The notes beneath the pieces were generated by a model. That model had not been told where the DNA came from, made no database searches, and saw only the letters and a list, made by a program, of their open reading frames with translations. Below are positions 1 through 9,084 of a stretch of DNA of 64,000 nucleotides, in pieces; positions within the stretch are counted from its first letter, which is position 1; every line of letters begins with the position of its first letter. This DNA is from Vreelandella titanicae BH1. GTDB taxonomy: Bacteria > Pseudomonadota > Gammaproteobacteria > Pseudomonadales > Halomonadaceae. The position numbers were made by a program, and so were the translations under genes. The DNA is taken from assembly GCF_000336575.1 (NCBI RefSeq), contig NZ_AOPO01000020.1, positions 1 to 64,000 of the forward strand, written 5' to 3'.

Positions 1-10
1 TTTTTTTTTT
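1..10 (+). other. Run of ten T at the window edge
   Basis: Ten consecutive T residues open the window. They could be the T tract of a plus-strand terminator whose stem lies outside, but this cannot be tested from here. Confidence 0.25.
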
Positions 11-20
11 GCGTAACACC

Positions 21-761
21 TCACCAGTCGATAGATTTGCCATCCCAGGCCCAGAAGGTTCCACTATCTTCGGGCGTTCGCTGAGAGATGACTGCCAGCA
101 GCTTCTCTGCTACAAATGCGGGTGCAAATAGCTTTTCGCTAGGTACTCGGTTTTGAAAAGGTTTAGAGAGGGCTGTGTCGGTGGTGCCAGGATGAAGACA
201 AAGCACTAGCGATTGCTTATTCAGCCGCTTGAGCTCAATGGATGCTGTCTTAAGCAGCATGTTATGCGCTGCTTTGCTGGCACGATAGCTGTACCAGCCT
301 CCTAACTGATTATCTTCGATTGAGCCAACGCGAGCCGAAAGGCTGGCAATCACTGCAGGGTGTGACCCTTTGAAAGAGTCTTTCAGTGCCGCTAGCAATA
401 AAATTGGCACATAGGCATTGATGTTCATTGTTTGTGCAAGGCTTTCGACACTAAGCTGGTCGAGGCACTTCTCGGGAAAGAGTCGTTGCGCGTCATCATG
501 AAGGATGCCGATGGCATTGAAAAAGAAGTGGATTGGCTGCGAGGCTAGTTCTGTTTTAAGCGCCTGCCGGCCCTGCTCTTGAGAAACATCAAGCATTAGG
601 TGTGTAAGACGGGGGTTGTCAATTCGTGGTGGCTGCCGGCTTACCGCAATAACATGGCCGACCTTAGAGGAAGAGAGTAGCTGATTAATAATAGCAGCAC
701 CTATTCCCCCCGAGGCGCCTACAACCACCGCTGTATAATGATGAGGCAATAAATTGAACAT
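21..761 (-). CDS. SDR-family NAD(P)-dependent oxidoreductase (C-factor-like)
   Basis: This is a 246-residue short-chain dehydrogenase with a Rossmann fold, expected to be cytoplasmic. The nucleotide-binding glycine motif GASGGIG lies at about residues 15-21. An N-A-I-G variant of the NNAG motif follows at about 82-85, and the catalytic Y-R-A-S-K sits at about 158-162 with an upstream serine in the ASLSA strand. The length and motif layout match small C-factor (CsgA-like) SDRs. The substrate cannot be told from sequence. It is on the same strand as flgN but is separated by about 70 bases, and nothing links it to the flagellum. The family call is firm; the function is unknown. Confidence 0.85.
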   Translation of the reverse strand: MFNLLPHHYTAVVVGASGGIGAAIINQLLSSSKVGHVIAVSRQPPRIDNPRLTHLMLDVSQEQGRQALKTELASQPIHFFFNAIGILHDDAQRLFPEKCLDQLSVESLAQTMNINAYVPILLLAALKDSFKGSHPAVIASLSARVGSIEDNQLGGWYSYRASKAAHNMLLKTASIELKRLNKQSLVLCLHPGTTDTALSKPFQNRVPSEKLFAPAFVAEKLLAVISQRTPEDSGTFWAWDGKSIDW

Positions 762-834
762 GATCGTCTTTTGATTTGCCGCTGAGAGTGGGCTTTCATT
801 GAAACGTCATGCTGATGGCTTGTCGAGGGAGGTA

Positions 835-1284
835 TCAGGCGGAAGCGTTGATTCTGCCGGGTTGGGCGCTGTTGCGTCCATCAGGCTTATAGAGCGTTTT
901 TTCAGCGATTTGACGAATATAATCAAGCATTGCCTGATTATGCTTCAGTCGTACGGACAACATCTGGCCCGTTAGCTCATTCATACGCGCGGCTCGCTCG
1001 CTTTTTTCAAGCAAGCTTTCCCAAGCTGTCAGGCAGCCAGCATCATGAGCTGCCGCTCTGGCGCCGTTTGCGCCTTCGGCATAACCAAGACGTTTTTGCA
1101 CATTGCGCCGCACAGTCTCAATGCGCTCGAGTTCGGCCAATAAAGACTGTTTGTCTAGTGCAACTTGCGATAATGCATCACCGTCAATATCACCTTGCGT
1201 CAATAAATTTTGCTCGCTGGACAACAACGAAATTAACGCCTCAAGACGCTGTTGCTGGTCGGTAAGCAAGGATGCAAGGCTCAT
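835..1284 (-). CDS. flgN: Flagellar export chaperone FlgN
   Basis: This 149-residue, mostly helical protein fits FlgN, the cytoplasmic chaperone that escorts the hook-filament junction proteins FlgK and FlgL to the export gate. The sequence shows a long amphipathic N-terminal helix and a conserved-looking segment around L-L-x-Q-G-D. The C-terminal part contains the helix expected to bind clients. It starts at ATG 1284 behind a GGGGA ribosome site, 13 bases after flgM, so the two are translated from one transcript. The call rests on weak primary similarity and very strong position (flgM-flgN next to flgA). Confidence 0.85.
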   Translation of the reverse strand: MSLASLLTDQQQRLEALISLLSSEQNLLTQGDIDGDALSQVALDKQSLLAELERIETVRRNVQKRLGYAEGANGARAAAHDAGCLTAWESLLEKSERAARMNELTGQMLSVRLKHNQAMLDYIRQIAEKTLYKPDGRNSAQPGRINASA

Positions 1285-1297
1285 TTACAGCGTCCCC

Positions 1298-1564
1298 TTA
1301 TAGATCTTTAAGATTGGCAATTAAGCCCTCGGCGATACGGTCGGCGCGCATTTCAAGGCGACCTTCACGTATAGCATCGCGAATTTCTTCAACTTTAGCA
1401 GTATCGACGTCCTGAGATTCATCGATACTTGATTGGCTCAGTTGAGTCGATTCGCGAGCTGCGCCGCCCGGTGCGACGGGTGATACGCTATCAGCCTTTT
1501 GCGTTTCATCACGCTGCTGGGCTTGGCTTGAGCGTAATAGCGAATTAATGTTATCAATTTTCAC
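1298..1564 (-). CDS. flgM: Anti-sigma-28 factor FlgM
   Basis: This 88-residue protein is FlgM, which binds FliA (encoded at 51749) and is exported when the hook-basal body is finished, freeing the late-gene sigma factor. The N-terminus (KIDNINS) is the typical export/start segment, the middle is polar and disordered, and the C-terminal part (V-E-E-I-R-D-A-I-R-E-G and later D-R-I-A-E-G-L-I) is the sigma-binding helical region. The start codon is GTG at 1564 with GAGG 8 bases upstream. A sigma-28 promoter lies just upstream, so FlgM is made under the factor it inhibits, as in enterobacteria. Confidence 0.92.
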   Translation of the reverse strand: MKIDNINSLLRSSQAQQRDETQKADSVSPVAPGGAARESTQLSQSSIDESQDVDTAKVEEIRDAIREGRLEMRADRIAEGLIANLKDL

Positions 1565-1624
1565 GTTGTCTGCCTCATCGTCAACGTCGATGCGCTTGGC
1601 GCTTAGTGTAGCTTGTATAACAGT

Positions 1625-1651
1625 ACATCGGCAGCATTGGGCCTAACTTTA
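1625..1651 (-). promoter_or_regulatory. Sigma-28 (FliA) promoter for flgM-flgN
   Basis: Read on the minus strand, the sequence is TAAAGTTA, an 11-base spacer, then GCCGATGT. The sigma-28 consensus is TAAAGTTT-N11-GCCGATAA, so 13 of 16 positions match with exact spacing. It lies about 60 bases upstream of the FlgM GTG start. Confidence 0.85.
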
Positions 1652-1660
1652 GGCTGCGAA

Positions 1661-2377
1661 TTAAAAATCCACGACCAAAATACCACGCTCGGCGACACGA
1701 GCAGTCATGATTTCTCGTGGACCAAAACGAACTCTAATTTGCTCACCAAGAGCACCATCTTCCAATGCTTCGCCTTCGCGTGAAACTCGGAAGGCAGAGC
1801 CTTGAGCTATGACAGTAACGCGCTGCCCACGTTCAACTAAATGAGGTGCTTGTAAGTAATGCGCTAAAAAGACACTACCACTACGAATAGGGCGCTGAGC
1901 TATTTTACCCACGATATCCTCTTCAGCTGTCAAAGCCTGAGCTGAGAGATCGCCGAGATTGCCCCCGCGTTCGCTAAGCATGCTTGATGTAATCAGTGTA
2001 CCTCGCTCAATATCCCTGGCTGCCACCACATAATCACCAATGACATCAATCTGCGCCTGTAAATAGCGAACTTGCCGGCCATCTTCACCGCAACGCACCC
2101 CAACGGAAACGCGGCCCAAGGGTGCTTGATTGGCGTTGGCCAAAAAAGGTTCTGGCTGAACGCACTCTGGCAAATGCGGAGAGGGTGGTCGTAGGTCAAT
2201 GACCACTTCCTCGCCTAATGCCTGTGTCTCTTCGTACAAAAATTGATGCACTTGCTGGAGAAGATTGTCGTCATCAGCTTGAATCCTGGTGAAGGCAGTA
2301 ACGCTTAGGATTGCCCAGAAGAAGGCTAATTGCCAAAAGCGAAGCGTGCTTGGCTTAGTAAAGCGCAGTCGGAGCAT
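1661..2377 (-). CDS. flgA: Flagellar P-ring assembly chaperone FlgA
   Basis: FlgA is a periplasmic chaperone for assembly of the FlgI P ring. The 238-residue product has an N-terminal hydrophobic export segment (about residues 13-30, followed by I-Q-A-D-D). The C-terminal half contains the SAF-type domain: V-A-A-R-D-I-E-R-G-T-L-I, then the run with V-G-K-I-A-Q-R-P-I-R-S-G, ending in a beta-clip with V-I-A-Q-G-S-A-F-R-V. It is transcribed away from flgB and lies upstream of flgMN on the same strand, about 100 bases from flgM, the usual flgA-flgM-flgN order. Confidence 0.92.
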   Translation of the reverse strand: MLRLRFTKPSTLRFWQLAFFWAILSVTAFTRIQADDDNLLQQVHQFLYEETQALGEEVVIDLRPPSPHLPECVQPEPFLANANQAPLGRVSVGVRCGEDGRQVRYLQAQIDVIGDYVVAARDIERGTLITSSMLSERGGNLGDLSAQALTAEEDIVGKIAQRPIRSGSVFLAHYLQAPHLVERGQRVTVIAQGSAFRVSREGEALEDGALGEQIRVRFGPREIMTARVAERGILVVDF

Positions 2378-2581
2378 GGGGAGGCCGCTTACTTGGGGGC
2401 TGAAGAAGAAGGAACGTAACGAGGAGAATTCATCGTTCAGTGTAGCGAAAAGGTAGTAGCCGTATCACGCGAAATGCTGGTGGAAACGCCAGCTGTTCCA
2501 TGCTTTAGGCTGACAGCTCCAGACGTATTCTTCATCATCAACAAAATCCATTTTATTTTTTGCCTCAACGCGAGGGTCGGC
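2378..2581. other. Divergent flgA/flgB control region
   Basis: About 200 bases separate the divergent flgA and flgB starts. This should hold the class II promoters for both operons. I see no sigma-28 match here, which fits early (FlhDC/sigma-70) expression. I could not define an FlhDC box with confidence. Confidence 0.4.
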
Positions 2582-3016
2582 ATGATTGATCAACTGGAAT
2601 CTGCCTTTAATTTTCATCAGCAAGCAGTAGGGTTACGTCAAGCGCGTCACGAGGTGTTAGCGGCTAATATCGCCAATGCCGATACACCTAACTATAAGGC
2701 GCGTGACATTGACTTTGCTAGTGAGCTGAAAAAAGCAGTCGAAGGTACTCAGAGTGCATCTAGCCATACCGGAGGCGGTCTGACTTTAGCGCGTACTTCT
2801 GGTAGCCATATTGCTGGAGAAGGTCCCGCATGGCGTGGAGCGGGCAACCCCGATTTGCTTTACCGCATTCCCGACCAGCCCAGTTTGGATGGAAATACGG
2901 TTGATATGGATCGTGAGCGCACGCAGTTTGCAGATAACGCTGTTCGTTATCAAGTCGGCCTCACGATGCTCAACAGCCGTATTCAGGGGCTGAAGAATGC
3001 CATGCAGCCCGAGTGA
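2582..3016 (+). CDS. flgB: Flagellar basal-body rod protein FlgB
   Basis: FlgB forms part of the proximal rod in the periplasm. The product from ATG 2582 is 144 residues and begins M-I-D-Q-L-E-S-A-F, as expected for FlgB. The rod-protein signature (V-L-A-A-N-I-A-N-A-D-T-P-N-Y-K-A) is at about residues 24-39, and the C-terminal helix ends in the usual amphipathic segment. The reading frame is open upstream to 2474, but the ATG at 2582 with GAGG upstream gives the normal family length, so I prefer it. It is first in the flgBCDEFGHIJ operon. Confidence 0.95.
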   Translation: MIDQLESAFNFHQQAVGLRQARHEVLAANIANADTPNYKARDIDFASELKKAVEGTQSASSHTGGGLTLARTSGSHIAGEGPAWRGAGNPDLLYRIPDQPSLDGNTVDMDRERTQFADNAVRYQVGLTMLNSRIQGLKNAMQPE

Positions 3017-3048
3017 TTCTGTCTAAATTAGTGAGGAGTTAATCCACG

Positions 3049-3459
3049 ATGTCGATGTTCTCTGCGTTTGATATTGCCGGGTCGGCAATGAGTGCCCAAT
3101 CCCAGCGCATGAATGTTACTGCTAGCAATATGGCCAATGCCGACAGCGTCGCAGGGCCTGATGGTGAAACCTATCGAGCCAAGCAGGTGATGTTTGAGAC
3201 CCAGTCACAAGGTAACCGCTATGGCGTTGGCGGCGTGCGCGTCACCGAGGTAGTGGAAGATGACTCACCCCTGCGGATGGAGTACATGCCCAACCACCCG
3301 GCGGCAGATGAAGAGGGTTATGTAGCAAAGCCCAACGTTGAGCCGGTGCATGAGATGGTCAATATGATTTCTGCCTCGCGCTCCTATCAAGCCAACGTTG
3401 AAGTCTTTAATACCAGTAAGCAGATGCTGATGCAGACGCTGTCGCTGGGTGAGGGGTAA
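3049..3459 (+). CDS. flgC: Flagellar basal-body rod protein FlgC
   Basis: This 136-residue proximal-rod protein has the N-terminal rod signature (V-T-A-S-N-M-A-N-A-D-S) at about 23-33. Its C-terminal motif, N-V-E-P-V-H-E-M-V-N-M-I-S-A-S-R-S-Y-Q-A-N, is diagnostic of FlgC. It starts at ATG 3049 behind GAGGAG and lies 32 bases after flgB. Its role is to build the rod between the MS ring and the distal rod with FlgB, FlgF and FlgG. Confidence 0.97.
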   Translation: MSMFSAFDIAGSAMSAQSQRMNVTASNMANADSVAGPDGETYRAKQVMFETQSQGNRYGVGGVRVTEVVEDDSPLRMEYMPNHPAADEEGYVAKPNVEPVHEMVNMISASRSYQANVEVFNTSKQMLMQTLSLGEG

Positions 3460-3462
3460 CCG

Positions 3463-4161
3463 ATGAGTAGTACTATTGATTCTAGCGTAGTAAACAAAGT
3501 AAATGGCGGTGGTGCCAATGGCCTCCCTGCCCGCCAGTCTGATGAGCTGCGTGAAAGCTTTATGACGTTGCTGATTACGCAATTGCAGAATCAGGATCCG
3601 CTCAAACCGATGGAAAATGCGGAGATGACCTCCCAGCTAGCGCAAATTAACACGGTGAGCGGCATTGAAGAGCTGAATAGCACGCTAGAAGGCATTACCA
3701 GCCAAATGGATGCCAATCAGGCACTGCAGGCGAGCGGCTTAATTGGCAAAGGTGTCATGGTGCCTGGGAAGGATGTATTGCTGGAGCAAGATGGCGACGG
3801 CAACACTTATACAACGCCTTTCGGAATAGAGCTGGCCGAGCCAGCGAAGAATGTAAAAGCTACCATCGTTGGTGAAGGTGGACAAATCATCAAACGTTAC
3901 GATGATCTCGGTCCACTGAAAGCAGGTGTTCATTCGTTCGACTGGCCTGGGTTCAATGACCAAGGCGAAGCGGCTGCCAGCGGCCGGTATACGGTGCAGC
4001 TAGAGGCAACTGACGCTGAAGGTGAAAAAATTGAATCTACTGCCTTACAGTACGCGGTGGTTAACCGGGTAACGCCGAATGACGGCAGTGGCAGCGTTCG
4101 ACTGGATCTGGGCGCTATTTACGGTCAAATCAATCTGAACGACGTTAAACAAATTCTTTAA
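3463..4161 (+). CDS. flgD: Flagellar hook assembly scaffold FlgD
   Basis: FlgD caps the growing hook and is discarded when the hook is complete. The 232-residue product has the conserved N-terminal export/cap segment, F-M-T-L-L-I-T-Q-L-Q-N-Q-D-P-L-K-P, at about 32-48. An Ig-like/tudor C-terminal region follows, containing a typical F-D-W-P-G-F-N-D-Q-G-E run. It begins 3 bases after the flgC stop, so translation is probably coupled. Confidence 0.97.
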   Translation: MSSTIDSSVVNKVNGGGANGLPARQSDELRESFMTLLITQLQNQDPLKPMENAEMTSQLAQINTVSGIEELNSTLEGITSQMDANQALQASGLIGKGVMVPGKDVLLEQDGDGNTYTTPFGIELAEPAKNVKATIVGEGGQIIKRYDDLGPLKAGVHSFDWPGFNDQGEAAASGRYTVQLEATDAEGEKIESTALQYAVVNRVTPNDGSGSVRLDLGAIYGQINLNDVKQIL

Positions 4162-4226
4162 TTGCTGACTAAACACAGTCATAAACCACAGCATTTGATT
4201 AAACACAGCTTTATTAGGGGAACAGC

Positions 4227-5498
4227 ATGAGTTTTTCACAAGCACTCAGTGGTCTAAGCGCACAGCAACAAAAACTAGGTGCGGTGGGTAATAATATTGC
4301 CAACTCGCAGACGGTTGGTTTTAAAAGTTCTAGCGTCCAGTTCGCTGATGTATATGCTGAGTCGCGCATCGGGCTTGGCGTTCGTACCTCCACGGTACTG
4401 CAGAATTTTAGCGGGGGTAATATTGAGTCCACCAACCGCAATATGGACTTGGCTATTTCGGGTGAGGGCTTTTTTCGCTTTCAGCAGCCCAATGGCGAAG
4501 TAGGTTATTCGCGCAATGGTCAGTTGACTATGACCGCAGATGGACGTCTGGTGAATGCCCAGGGCGCGCAGATTATGGGTTATGCTGCCGATGCGAATGG
4601 TGATGTTCAGGCAGGTGGTGATGTTACTCCCTTAACGGTCGATTCCGAAGCCCTTGCGGCGAGTGCCACAAACGAACTATCGGTAGAGGTCAACCTGGAC
4701 TCAGGTGAGGCGGGTATAGATACCGCTGCTGCTGGTTATGTGTTTGATCCGACTGATAACACTACCTATAGCTTCTCAACGAATGCCACTGTTTATGATT
4801 CGCAAGGTAATGCACGTAACTTATCTATGTACTTTATTAAAGATGATGCTGCGCCCAATCAGTGGCAGGTTCAAGGTCGTCTAACAGGGGGGCCTAGCGA
4901 CGCAGAAGCCTATAATTTTGACCTCGGAACACTAGCCTTCGATACAAACGGTAGGCTCGTTGATGGTGCACCTACCGCGATCAATGATATTGACAGCACT
5001 GATGCTGGCTTTAACGTCGAGGGAGCTGGCGCCAATGAGTTCGGCCCAATTTTTACCGACTTAAATATTGCAGTTGATTTTCAAGGCTCTACACAGTTTG
5101 CAGAACAATCAGATCCCAAATCTATTTCCCAGAATGGTTATTCTTCGGGATCTTTAGTGGGGATTACCATTGAAGACGATGGCACCGTGATGCGTAATTA
5201 CGCTAACGAACAGTCGCGTGCCGCGGGCCAAGTAGCACTAGCCAGCTTCCGTAACCCAGAGGGATTAAAACCTGAGGGGAATAATCTTTGGACTGCTACC
5301 GGTAGCTCAGGTCAGGAACTGGTAGGTGCGCCGGGTACCGGTCTGCGTGGCTTAATTGAGCCAAGTGCAGTTGAAACGTCCAATGTCGATATGGCTCGCG
5401 AGCTAGTCGATATGATCGTTGCCCAACGGGCCTACCAGGCCAACTCACAAACTATCAGTACCCAGGACGAGCTCCTGCAGACCATTATTAACCTTTAA
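4227..5498 (+). CDS. flgE: Flagellar hook protein FlgE
   Basis: The 423-residue product is the hook subunit. The N-terminal motif (N-N-I-A-N-S-Q-T-V-G-F-K-S-S) lies at about 22-35 and the C-terminal motif (E-T-S-N-V-D-M-A-R-E-L-V-D-M-I-V-A-Q-R-A-Y-Q-A-N) near the end. The central part is the FlgE D2-type insert. Length is close to the family norm (about 400). It starts at ATG 4227 behind AGGGGA and follows flgD. Confidence 0.97.
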   Translation: MSFSQALSGLSAQQQKLGAVGNNIANSQTVGFKSSSVQFADVYAESRIGLGVRTSTVLQNFSGGNIESTNRNMDLAISGEGFFRFQQPNGEVGYSRNGQLTMTADGRLVNAQGAQIMGYAADANGDVQAGGDVTPLTVDSEALAASATNELSVEVNLDSGEAGIDTAAAGYVFDPTDNTTYSFSTNATVYDSQGNARNLSMYFIKDDAAPNQWQVQGRLTGGPSDAEAYNFDLGTLAFDTNGRLVDGAPTAINDIDSTDAGFNVEGAGANEFGPIFTDLNIAVDFQGSTQFAEQSDPKSISQNGYSSGSLVGITIEDDGTVMRNYANEQSRAAGQVALASFRNPEGLKPEGNNLWTATGSSGQELVGAPGTGLRGLIEPSAVETSNVDMARELVDMIVAQRAYQANSQTISTQDELLQTIINL

Positions 5499-5529
5499 TG
5501 ATCGGTCATTTAGGTAAGGAGTCAGTACC

Positions 5530-6288
5530 GTGGATCGAATGATCTATACCGCCATGAGCGGTGCTAAGCACACCATGGATCAGCAGTCAGTGGTGAGTAA
5601 TAACCTGTCGAATGTAACCACCACCGGTTTTCGCGGACAGCTACAGGCTGCTCGCTCGGTGCCTGTGCAAGGCGAGGCCTTACTGGCAACGCGTACCTCG
5701 GCGGTAACCACCACGCCGGGCAGTGACTTTTCTCAGGGGCCAGTTGAGTATACTGGCCGTACCCTTGATGTCGCGATGCAGGACGACGCGTGGATGGCGG
5801 TGCAAGCAGATGACGGTACTGAAACCTATACCCGCCGTGGCGATCTGCAGATCGATAGTGACGGCGTGCTACTTAGTGTGGGGCGTCCTGTGCTGGGCGA
5901 TGGTGGGCCCATCGCCATCCCGCAAGGGGCACAGGTCTCAATTGGTGCTGACGGGACAATTAGTGCCATCCCTGAAGGTGTTGGACCCGAAGCGTTGGTC
6001 GAGGTAGGCCGCATTAAACTGGTGACGCCTGAAGAGGGGGATTTAACCCGTGGTGAAGACGGCCTGTTTCGCGCGCCCCCTAACGAAGAAGGTGTCCCCG
6101 GTGCCTTGCCCGCCGACGAAAATGCCACGTTAGTAAGCGGTGCGCTCGAAGGCAGCAACGTTAGTGCTGTCGATGCCATGGTCTCGATGATCGATGTTGC
6201 ACGCCGCTACGATATGCAGATGAAAGTGCTGAGTACGGCCGACGAAAACGCCCAGCGTGCCAACGGCATCCTGTCCATTCAAGGTTAA
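5530..6288 (+). CDS. flgF: Flagellar basal-body rod protein FlgF
   Basis: The 252-residue product is the proximal/distal-junction rod protein FlgF. It starts with GTG at 5530 behind AAGGAG and begins M-D-R-M-I-Y-T-A-M-S-G-A, typical of FlgF. The rod signature (N-N-L-S-N-V-T-T-T-G-F-R) is at about 24-35. The C-terminal segment (N-V-S-A-V-D-A-M-V-S-M-I-D-V-A-R-R-Y-D-M-Q) is the FlgF variant of the rod/hook C-terminal helix. It is 31 bases after flgE. Confidence 0.96.
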   Translation: MDRMIYTAMSGAKHTMDQQSVVSNNLSNVTTTGFRGQLQAARSVPVQGEALLATRTSAVTTTPGSDFSQGPVEYTGRTLDVAMQDDAWMAVQADDGTETYTRRGDLQIDSDGVLLSVGRPVLGDGGPIAIPQGAQVSIGADGTISAIPEGVGPEALVEVGRIKLVTPEEGDLTRGEDGLFRAPPNEEGVPGALPADENATLVSGALEGSNVSAVDAMVSMIDVARRYDMQMKVLSTADENAQRANGILSIQG

Positions 6289-6338
6289 TGTTGGTCATTC
6301 AGCACTGATGCTAATCAGTCGGCCAAGGGAGTTTAATT

Positions 6339-7121
6339 ATGATTAAGTCATTGTGGACCGCTAAAACCGGTTTGGAATCGCAGCAAACAAAGCTAGACGT
6401 GATTTCGAACAACCTAGCTAACGTAAGCACCAATGGTTTCAAACGCTCACGTCCGGTGTTTGAAGACCTGCTATATCAAAATATGCGTCAACCCGGCGCT
6501 CAGAATAATATTCAGGATCGTCTGCCATCAGGCATGCAGATCGGTACCGGTGTGCGTGCTGTGGCCACGGAGCGCCTGCATACCCAGGGTGGGCTGGAGG
6601 AAACCGGCAACTCCCGCGATCTGGCCATCAATGGCCAAGGCTTTTTTAAAGTCTTGATGCCTGACGGAACGACGGGTTATACCCGTGACGGTAGTTTTCA
6701 GCTCAATGAAAACGGGCAAATGGTAACCGCCAACGGTTACCCGATTGAGCCCGCTATCTTTTTGCCGGCTAATGCTCTGTCAGTGAGTATCGGTGAAGAC
6801 GGTACGGTGAGCGTTAGTCAGCCTGGTGTCGCGGTCGACAATCAGGTGGGGCAAATAACCGTCAGTTCCTTTATTAATCCAGCAGGTTTGCAAAGCATCG
6901 GCGGTAACCTCTACCTGGAGACGGGAGCTTCTGGTGCGCCCAATGAAAACATTCCGGGTGCTAATGGAGCAGGACGGTTGTTTCAAAATTATGTTGAAAC
7001 ATCTAACGTCAATGTTGTTGAAGAGATGGTCAATATGATTCAGACCCAGCGAGCCTATGAAATTAATAGCAAAGCGGTGTCCACTAGCGATGAAATGTTG
7101 GCACGCTTAAGCCAGCTGTAA
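6339..7121 (+). CDS. flgG: Flagellar distal rod protein FlgG
   Basis: FlgG forms the distal rod that passes through the P and L rings. The 260-residue product has the canonical start ([12 protein letters not shown]), the N-terminal rod motif ([15 protein letters not shown]), and the C-terminal [22 protein letters not shown] motif. Length equals that of the E. coli protein. It is read in the same direction as flgF with a 50-base gap. Confidence 0.97.
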   Translation: MIKSLWTAKTGLESQQTKLDVISNNLANVSTNGFKRSRPVFEDLLYQNMRQPGAQNNIQDRLPSGMQIGTGVRAVATERLHTQGGLEETGNSRDLAINGQGFFKVLMPDGTTGYTRDGSFQLNENGQMVTANGYPIEPAIFLPANALSVSIGEDGTVSVSQPGVAVDNQVGQITVSSFINPAGLQSIGGNLYLETGASGAPNENIPGANGAGRLFQNYVETSNVNVVEEMVNMIQTQRAYEINSKAVSTSDEMLARLSQL

Positions 7122-7158
7122 CGGTTGTTACTCACCGGGCTTACTTATAGGTTGCGTT

Positions 7159-7848
7159 ATGCTGGAGTTGCACCACATGTCACGTCGTATTGCGCTAGTA
7201 GGACTGGTGCTTTTTTTATTGGTTGTAGCCGGCTGCGCTCAAGTTCCAAGAGCTTCAGTGGTGGGTGAGCAAGAGCAGATCAGCATTGTTGATCGCCCGC
7301 CACCCATCCCCAATGGCTCTATTTACCAGGCTAGGCAAGGTTATCAGCCACTTTTTGAAGATCGTCGGCCGCGCGCCATGGGCGACATCTTGACCATTGT
7401 GTTGGATGAGGAGGTCAGTGCGAGCAAAAATTCGCAATCCAATGCAGGGCGTAGCGGTAGCGCTAGCCTGGAGTTAACACAGTTGCCTGATGTCCTTGAT
7501 ACGCTTGCAGAATATGGCTTTGATATTTCAGGTGAAAACGACTTTACCGGTAGTGGCGGGTCGCAGGCCAATAACTCCTTTACCGGTACTATCACGGTTT
7601 CGGTGTTAGAAGTAATGAATAACGGCAATTTACGTGTGCGTGGCGAGAAGCAAATTGCCATCAATCAAGGTACTGAGTTTATTCGTTTTTCCGGCGTGGT
7701 TAACCCACGTACGATTACCGCTCAAAACACCGTTCCTTCCACTCAGGTAGCGGATGCGCGGATTGAGTACGTCGGTGACGGCTATATTAATGAAGCGCAG
7801 CACATGGGCTGGCTACAACGTTTCTTCTTAAACGTCTCGCCGTTCTAG
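7159..7848 (+). CDS. flgH: Flagellar L-ring lipoprotein FlgH
   Basis: FlgH forms the outer-membrane L ring. The product (229 residues from ATG 7159, or 223 from ATG 7177) has a hydrophobic signal ending in the lipobox V-V-A-G-C, so it is a lipoprotein. The ATG at 7177 has GGAG 9 bases upstream and gives a cleaner signal peptide, so it may be the true start. The C-terminal part has the FlgH features [10 protein letters not shown] and [10 protein letters not shown], and ends in [12 protein letters not shown]. Confidence 0.96.
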   Translation: MLELHHMSRRIALVGLVLFLLVVAGCAQVPRASVVGEQEQISIVDRPPPIPNGSIYQARQGYQPLFEDRRPRAMGDILTIVLDEEVSASKNSQSNAGRSGSASLELTQLPDVLDTLAEYGFDISGENDFTGSGGSQANNSFTGTITVSVLEVMNNGNLRVRGEKQIAINQGTEFIRFSGVVNPRTITAQNTVPSTQVADARIEYVGDGYINEAQHMGWLQRFFLNVSPF

Positions 7849-7866
7849 CTCTATGGGGAGCCATCA

Positions 7867-9084
7867 ATGACAGAGCTACGCCAGGCAGGCCCTTCAATGG
7901 CAGGTCGACCAATGAACGCGGGACAGCGGGTTATCGTGATGCGGTTAAGAAATGTGTGGATTAATTGTCGGCAAGCCATCAACGCCGGGCTTATTCAACT
8001 GACCACCTTAGCGCTAATGTGCGCGCTGGCTATGCCTGTTCAGGCGGAAAGCGTTCGTGAACTGGCGAGCTTTGCCGGCGTTCGAGATAACCAACTGGTC
8101 GGCTATGGCTTGGTCGTCGGCCTCGACAGTACCGGCGACCAAACGACCCAGGCGCCCTTTACCAGCCAAAGCCTGACTAATATGTTGTCCCAGCTTGGGG
8201 TGACCGTGCCTGCAGGCACGAACTTGCAACTGCGCAACGTAGCTGCGGTGATGGTGACCGCTGATCTCCCGCCGTTCTCAATGCCGGGCCAGCGTCTAGA
8301 TATAGTCGTTTCGTCGATAGCCAACGCACGTAGCTTGCGCGGCGGCACGCTGTTGATGACACCTTTAAAGGGGGCCGATGGTGATACCTATGCTATTGCC
8401 CAGGGCAACATGCTCGTGGGCGGCGCTGGCGCCCAAGCGGGTGGCAGTAGTGTGCAAATCAATCAGCAGGCATCGGGGCGTATTCCCAATGGCGCACTGG
8501 TTGAGAAGGAAGTGCCGCTTAACCTAGGTGGCAATGGTGGCATGCTTGAATTACAGCTTAACGACTCTGATTTTGGCACCGTTCAGCGCATGGTAACGGC
8601 GATCAATAACGAGTTTGGCCAGTCGGTGGCATATGCACGTAATGGCCGAGTAATCGCCCTTGACGGTCCTACTGATGATAATGCGCGGGTCAACTTTATG
8701 GCACGCATTGAAAACGTTCAGGTCACACCTACGGAGGCTCCGGCACGCGTTGTGCTGAACTCACGTACCGGTTCGGTAGTGATGAACAGTGCCGTCACAC
8801 TGCGTGAAGCAGCCGTAGCTCACGGCAGTCTGTCTATCATGATTGATACCCAGTTTGGCGTTAGCCAGCCGAATCCGTTTGGCGAGGGCGAAACGGTTGT
8901 GGTGCCCGACGCAGATATTGATATTGAGCAGCAAGAGGCTTATCTGCAAATTGTAGAGGGTGCCCAGCTCAACGAAGTGGTCAATGCATTGAATGCGTTG
9001 GGCGCTACCCCTCAAGACTTGATGTCGATTCTGGAGGCGTTAAAAGCATCGGGATCGCTACGTGCAGAACTGGAGGTCATTTAA
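7867..9084 (+). CDS. flgI: Flagellar P-ring protein FlgI
   Basis: FlgI builds the peptidoglycan-embedded P ring. From ATG 7867 (GGGGAG 6 bases upstream) the product has 405 residues, with an N-terminal extension before a signal peptide that ends near A-M-P-V-Q-A at about 58. The mature part begins with the family run [20 protein letters not shown]. The later internal ATG at 7939 would give a more usual leader length. FlgA, encoded divergently, is its chaperone. Confidence 0.96.
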   Translation: MTELRQAGPSMAGRPMNAGQRVIVMRLRNVWINCRQAINAGLIQLTTLALMCALAMPVQAESVRELASFAGVRDNQLVGYGLVVGLDSTGDQTTQAPFTSQSLTNMLSQLGVTVPAGTNLQLRNVAAVMVTADLPPFSMPGQRLDIVVSSIANARSLRGGTLLMTPLKGADGDTYAIAQGNMLVGGAGAQAGGSSVQINQQASGRIPNGALVEKEVPLNLGGNGGMLELQLNDSDFGTVQRMVTAINNEFGQSVAYARNGRVIALDGPTDDNARVNFMARIENVQVTPTEAPARVVLNSRTGSVVMNSAVTLREAAVAHGSLSIMIDTQFGVSQPNPFGEGETVVVPDADIDIEQQEAYLQIVEGAQLNEVVNALNALGATPQDLMSILEALKASGSLRAELEVI